Origin: Eucommia ulmoides
Lineage: Eukaryota > Streptophyta > Magnoliopsida > Garryales > Eucommiaceae
Direction of reading: 5' to 3'
DNA: 64,000 bases
NCBI GenBank assembly: GCA_016647705.1
Contig: CM028338.1
Coordinates: 10,291,240 to 10,355,239, forward strand
The translations under genes and the position numbers were made by a program. Position 1 is the stretch's first letter, and every line of letters starts with the position of its first letter. Of this stretch, positions 60,601-64,000 are shown in pieces. Under the pieces are notes generated by a model, which was not told the DNA's origin, searched no databases, and was given only the letters and a program-made list of their open reading frames with translations.

Positions 60601-63600
60601 ATTTTTTAAAAATAAATATGTGGACCCTACTCCCTATTTTCTCCCCCTTCTCTCCTCTCTCACATCTCTCCAACTAATAAAAAAAATGAATTAGACTTTG
60701 CACTTTAAAGTATAGATAGTTATATATTTGTGTCAAATTTATTAGGTCATGTGGTAATTTGAGACAAACTAATTAATATTAATATTTATTTCATCTTTTC
60801 TCTACCAACTTCTTATTTTTTCTCTCCATCTTTCTTCTCTCTCTACGTTTTCCAACCACGAGAAACTTTATTTCACACTTTTGCAACTTAAAAAATAGGT
60901 AGAATTATCTTTTGTAATTTTTTTTAAGATTATCATATTACCTTAAAAATTTTACATTGTGTCAAAGTCATTGAATGTTTAGGCTAAATCAACTGATAAT
61001 TATACTTATTTTATCTTTTCCCGTGCATGGAACAAGTCCATGCTAGTATATACCTATGCAAGTGTATAGTATAAATTAATAGTTTTGGAAAGGTGCATAC
61101 ATTTTAATGGTTGGGATTATTATTGGTACAACGAAGGGTTTCAATGAAAAGCCGCAATTTTGGGAAAACAAATTCCCGCCCAAATTTAATTACGGCTCTC
61201 TATCTTCCCCCTAAACTCCCAAACCCTTTTCTTTCTTATTTTTATTGAAATAGGCTTGTGCCTTTAGGCACGGGTCTTCAATGGTGTGTGTTTTCTTCAA
61301 AAATCTTGACTGAATAAAACGTATTCTGAAGTTTTTTCTAAGATCATATAGAAGTACTTGATGAATAATCAGGAAGAACGTGGAAGATACACAGGCAACA
61401 AAAGACATTCATTAGCCATTAGCTATGGAACTATACTCGTACCTAGAATTTTTACTTATAAAATTACTTGCAGAAAGGAGTTTGCATCGGCAATGCTTGA
61501 TTTTTGTTAATGATATTGACTCTAACAAGGAAAATATGAAATAGTGACCATATGAAAGGGCAGAGGATTATCAGGTCTGTGTGTAATAATGGCCTGAGCC
61601 CTGAAAGGGAAACCATGCTTTGAAGGAAGAAATCAAGAAATACCATAAATAATTGTGAGTGGACTTCAAAAGGTTGCAAACCTGAGAGAGATTTATGGGG
61701 AAGTTTCTTCTTCTCGATATCTCTGGGGTAATCGCTGAAAGTAGCTGGACAACTTCACTCATGGTTGGTCGTGAATCAGGATCCAAAAGAAGGCACTCTC
61801 TTGCTAAGTAACACATCATCTGCATCTCTTCTTCTGGGAATTTTCCTTCAAGATTGGGGTCAGGCAACTCCAAAATCACTCGCTTACTATCTTCCAAACG
61901 AGGCATGGCCTATATGGCACAAAGCAAGATCAATTCCAAATAAGGTTGCAGAATAATCATATCATATTTTTTATGGAAGCTCTACAATGATGAGATAATC
62001 CATAAAAATTGGTAAAAAAAGAAAGTGAATCTATATACTTGAAGAAAAAGATTGTTATTGATTGCTATACCCAAATGACAAGGCTCTCTTCCACTTTGTC
62101 ACCTCCCTTATGGATTGGTTCGCGTCCTGTGATCAGTTCAAGAAGAACCACTCCAAAACTGAAAACGTCGGACTTAAGGGAAGCTCGTCCAATAATTGCA
62201 TACTCAGGAGCAAAATAGCCAAAAGTCCCCTGCATTCTAGCAGGAGAATTGGAGCAGCTCGGTAGGCCATCACTTTTTAAACGTTTAGCCATACCGAGAT
62301 CAGTTATCTGCCAAAATAAGTGAAATAGTTAATACGTAATAAACACCAAAGGAATATATCATCCAGAGCATCTAATTGATTACTTCCATGGCAATCTAAT
62401 TTTCAGCAAAAGAATTAGCTTTCCAAAGGCACTTGTTATATGTGACTCTTTTTCATTATTTGTGTTCTTTAAGAGGTGATATACAACCATTATTTTTCTT
62501 CTTTCTCATTCTACACCCCCACCCCAACCCAAGAGATGGAGACACTTCCCCGCTAGCAAACATTCAGCCATTAACCTTGGTCATCCAGGTAAGTTTTCAA
62601 AATCTCGATGTTTTTACCTTAGCTCTCCAGTTCTCGTCCAAGAGAATATTTGTTGATTTGACATCTCTGTGCAAAATTCTTGGAGCAGCTGCTTCATGGA
62701 GATACTCCAGGCCCCTGGCAGCTCCAAGCGCAATTGTTACACGAGTGGCCCAGTCCAGGTACTTCCCTGAAGTCCGATTCAGACACTCTCTCAGATCACC
62801 ATTAGCCATATACTCAAATACAAGCAGCCTCTCTGCATGCTTTCCTTTGTATTCTGAGCAGTAGCCAAGCAAAGGTACCACATTACAGTGGTGTAGTCTT
62901 GATAACAGCTCAATCTGAGCAAGAAAACAGGTTAGATAAGGAAGGAAGACAAAATTCACTAAATTTCAGAACATCAACCAAATTTCAGCACATCAACCAA
63001 ATATGCAAACAATGTAAAACTTCAAACTGCAGCTTGAGGTTGTACCTCAGTCGAAAATATAGATTCCGCATCGGGCCCTCCGTGAGTTCTTATTCTCTTA
63101 ACCGCCACTGTTTTTCCATCTTTAAGATGCCCTCGGTAAACATAGCTACTTCCTCCAGCTCCTACCAATTTCGAATCAGAGAATTTATTGGTGGCATTTT
63201 CCAGATCAGAGTACGAAAACTGCACAAGTGTTCCATTTATCATTCCTTTTTTGCTTTTGAATAAGAGAGAAGCCTTCTGAATGTAGCCTACAATCAGAGA
63301 ACAGATCCCAGGTCCAGTTATAAAAGAAGTGAGGTGCACACTAAAATTATCAAACAGCGCATTCTATCAAAGAAGCTTCATTTCGAGCTTACAAAAGAAT
63401 AAGAAATACCATATGATGATTTACCTGTGATAGGGTGGGTGGAGGAACATATGTGGACATCTGATTTGGTCATTTTATAAGTCCTGTGGTTAATCAGGTT
63501 GGTAGCACTGTTGCAGCTCATCTCTTTATCAGATGAGAACAGAGGCCGCTGAATGGGACATTTGTTCCTTCCATAGATATAGCATAGCCCGGAACCGATA

Positions 63601-63694
63601 AGTGCAAGAGTAGTTAGCAGTATACAAAGCAAGAGCATGACTACAACAACTTTTCCAGGGTGTTTTTTTGAAGCATGTGCCTCACTTGAAGATC
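54664..63694 (-). CDS. NCRK: Receptor-like Ser/Thr kinase NCRK (5' end off window)
   Basis: Six exons in view: 63694-63425, 63287-63046, 62914-62618, 62307-62071, 61909-61682 and 54978-54664. All splice sites are GT-AG and phases agree; about 428 residues are visible. Signal peptide and extracellular exons lie past the right edge. Order: a transmembrane helix ([19 protein letters not shown]), a juxtamembrane stretch, then the kinase domain with glycine loop [17 protein letters not shown], catalytic loop [16 protein letters not shown] in place of DFG, and GTFGYFAPE. The C-terminal tail ends [14 protein letters not shown]. Sequence and tail match Arabidopsis NCRK (At2g28250), reported to bind ROP GTPases at the plasma membrane and endosomes. 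DLG is also, as I recall, in the Arabidopsis protein, and K, HRD and the APE-loop residues are intact, so it may well be active. The last intron is 6.7 kb because of an antisense copia element; the coding sequence is undamaged. Confidence 0.95.
55414..55560 (+). repeat. 5' LTR of intronic copia
   Basis: 147-bp LTR with TATA-like ATTATAAATAGA near its 3' third, followed by the tRNA-Met type primer-binding site. The short LTR size is unusual but is found in several plant copia lineages. Confidence 0.95.
56232..57120 (+). pseudogene. Copia gag remnant (NCRK intron)
   Basis: ATG at 56232 opens [20 protein letters not shown], the copia gag start with the LNGTNY motif, but early stops and a frameshift break it. 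A zinc knuckle [14 protein letters not shown] is intact at about 56976-57018 in another frame. Confidence 0.88.
57230..58380 (+). pseudogene. Copia protease and integrase remnant (NCRK intron)
   Basis: The protease motif reads [11 protein letters not shown] (57245-57277), where the family has DSGATDHM, so the active-site glycine is replaced. The GAG-pre-integrase zinc finger follows ([23 protein letters not shown], 57646-57760). Integrase core continues in a later frame with [20 protein letters not shown] and [17 protein letters not shown]. It is broken by stops near 57790 and 57990. Confidence 0.88.
58800..60245 (+). pseudogene. Copia RT and RNase H remnant (NCRK intron)
   Basis: RT begins [19 protein letters not shown] and [10 protein letters not shown], and its active site is intact as YVDDIVIIG (about 59419). 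A stop (59294-59296) replaces the glutamine of the GLKQSPRAW motif and at least two frameshifts follow. RNase H reads [20 protein letters not shown] and [20 protein letters not shown] (59898-60105), also with a late frameshift. The pieces together span a whole copia RT-RNase H. Confidence 0.9.
60361..60508 (+). repeat. 3' LTR of intronic copia
   Basis: 148-bp direct repeat of 55414-55560, followed by the target duplication GTAAG. Confidence 0.95.
60640..61046. mobile_element. Possible Helitron-derived 3' end
   Basis: The stretch ends CCCGTGCATGGAACAAGTCCATGCTAGT. Plant Helitrons typically end in a GC-rich hairpin (here a decayed CCCGTGC...GCACGGG) a few bases before CTAG, with insertion before T. 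CTAG is at 61043-61046. The 5' end (TC) was not found and there is no helicase, so this is a fragment at most. Confidence 0.4.
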
Positions 63695-64000
63695 CTGGAG
63701 ATAAACAATGAAACAACAGTTGATCTATATCTCAGAACTTGTAAACCTCTCACAAAAGTTTTTAAAAAAAAAAGAAAGAAAAAAACTGAGTATTTTTTTA
63801 TGTTTTAAACTTCTAGAAATTTGAAAAGATGGTATTTGTGTAATCTAAGCAAAAAATTGAATGGTATAACTGTTGTTTAAACACATCCAGTACCAAAATA
63901 CGTTGATATAGAGGTCCCCTGGCATTTTTGAAATGACAGGGGTCTACCCATCCGAGGACAAAAATGACAAGGGGTTTAAGTGACATCAAACCTAAAGACG
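63695..64000 (-). other. NCRK intron, upstream part cut by window edge
   Basis: AT-rich intron sequence upstream of the transmembrane exon (acceptor CTCCAG at 63695-63700). The previous exon is not within the window. Confidence 0.7.

Noticed and set aside
62433-62864. Plus-strand 143-aa ORF
   Set aside because: Antisense to an NCRK kinase exon and intron; no support of its own.
1-64000. CRISPR arrays, bacterial operons, rRNA or organellar insertions
   Set aside because: None seen. Repeats here are LTRs, TIRs, microsatellites and tandem units, and the genes are spliced nuclear genes.

Overview
This is a window of plant nuclear DNA from a flowering plant. The evidence is three spliced host genes with GT-AG introns, LTR retrotransposons of plant-specific lineages (Sirevirus-type and Tork-like Ty1/copia, Tat-type Ty3/gypsy), a Mutator-like element, MITEs and long compound microsatellites. 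The species cannot be told from the sequence. Roughly three quarters of the window is transposable-element DNA, most of it decayed, and the rest is AT-rich.

Layout. 1-2.2 kb: AT-rich DNA with a compound microsatellite. 2.2-6.3 kb: an inverted Sirevirus LTR fragment, then a decayed copia element whose single LTR sits between gag on one side and RNase H on the other. 7.07-7.83 kb: a GC-rich solo-LTR-like segment. 8.9-10.0 kb: a poly(A)-tailed retroposon with a 12-bp target-site duplication (TSD). 10.57-10.71 kb: a perfect 47-bp-arm hairpin. 11.06-17.06 kb (minus): a complete seven-exon gene for an exosome subunit of the RRP41L/MTR3 type (253 aa, all splice phases consistent). 18.5-52.7 kb: a nest of retroelements. 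A minus-strand copia element (called Copia-X here) landed in an older copia reverse-transcriptase fragment. Its 3' LTR was then split by a Sirevirus solo LTR, itself split by a Mutator-like element, and by an 11.2-kb Tat-type gypsy element, itself carrying two solo LTRs of a family called Rep-S here. A third Rep-S copy lies beside its RNase H, and its RT is split by a complete but dead Sirevirus whose 5' LTR contains yet another inverted solo LTR. 52.5-53.35 kb: retroelement fragments.

53.89-54.17 kb (minus): a tiny two-exon gene for a 54-aa proline/cysteine-rich, CYSTM-like membrane peptide. 54.66 kb to beyond the right edge (minus): the receptor-like kinase NCRK, missing its 5' exons. Its last intron is 6.7 kb because a 5.1-kb copia element (LTRs 147/148 bp, TSD GTAAG) is inserted in antisense orientation.

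The host genes do not form a pathway: RRP41L acts in RNA 3'-end decay and NCRK in ROP-linked membrane signalling. The main interest is the retroelement architecture: a gag-protease-only Tat element with an antisense ORF and 3' tandem repeats, palindrome arrays that change consensus between copies of one LTR family, and the intronic copia insertion. I found no convincing new system beyond these. LTR pairing and TSDs were read by eye; identity estimates are approximate.
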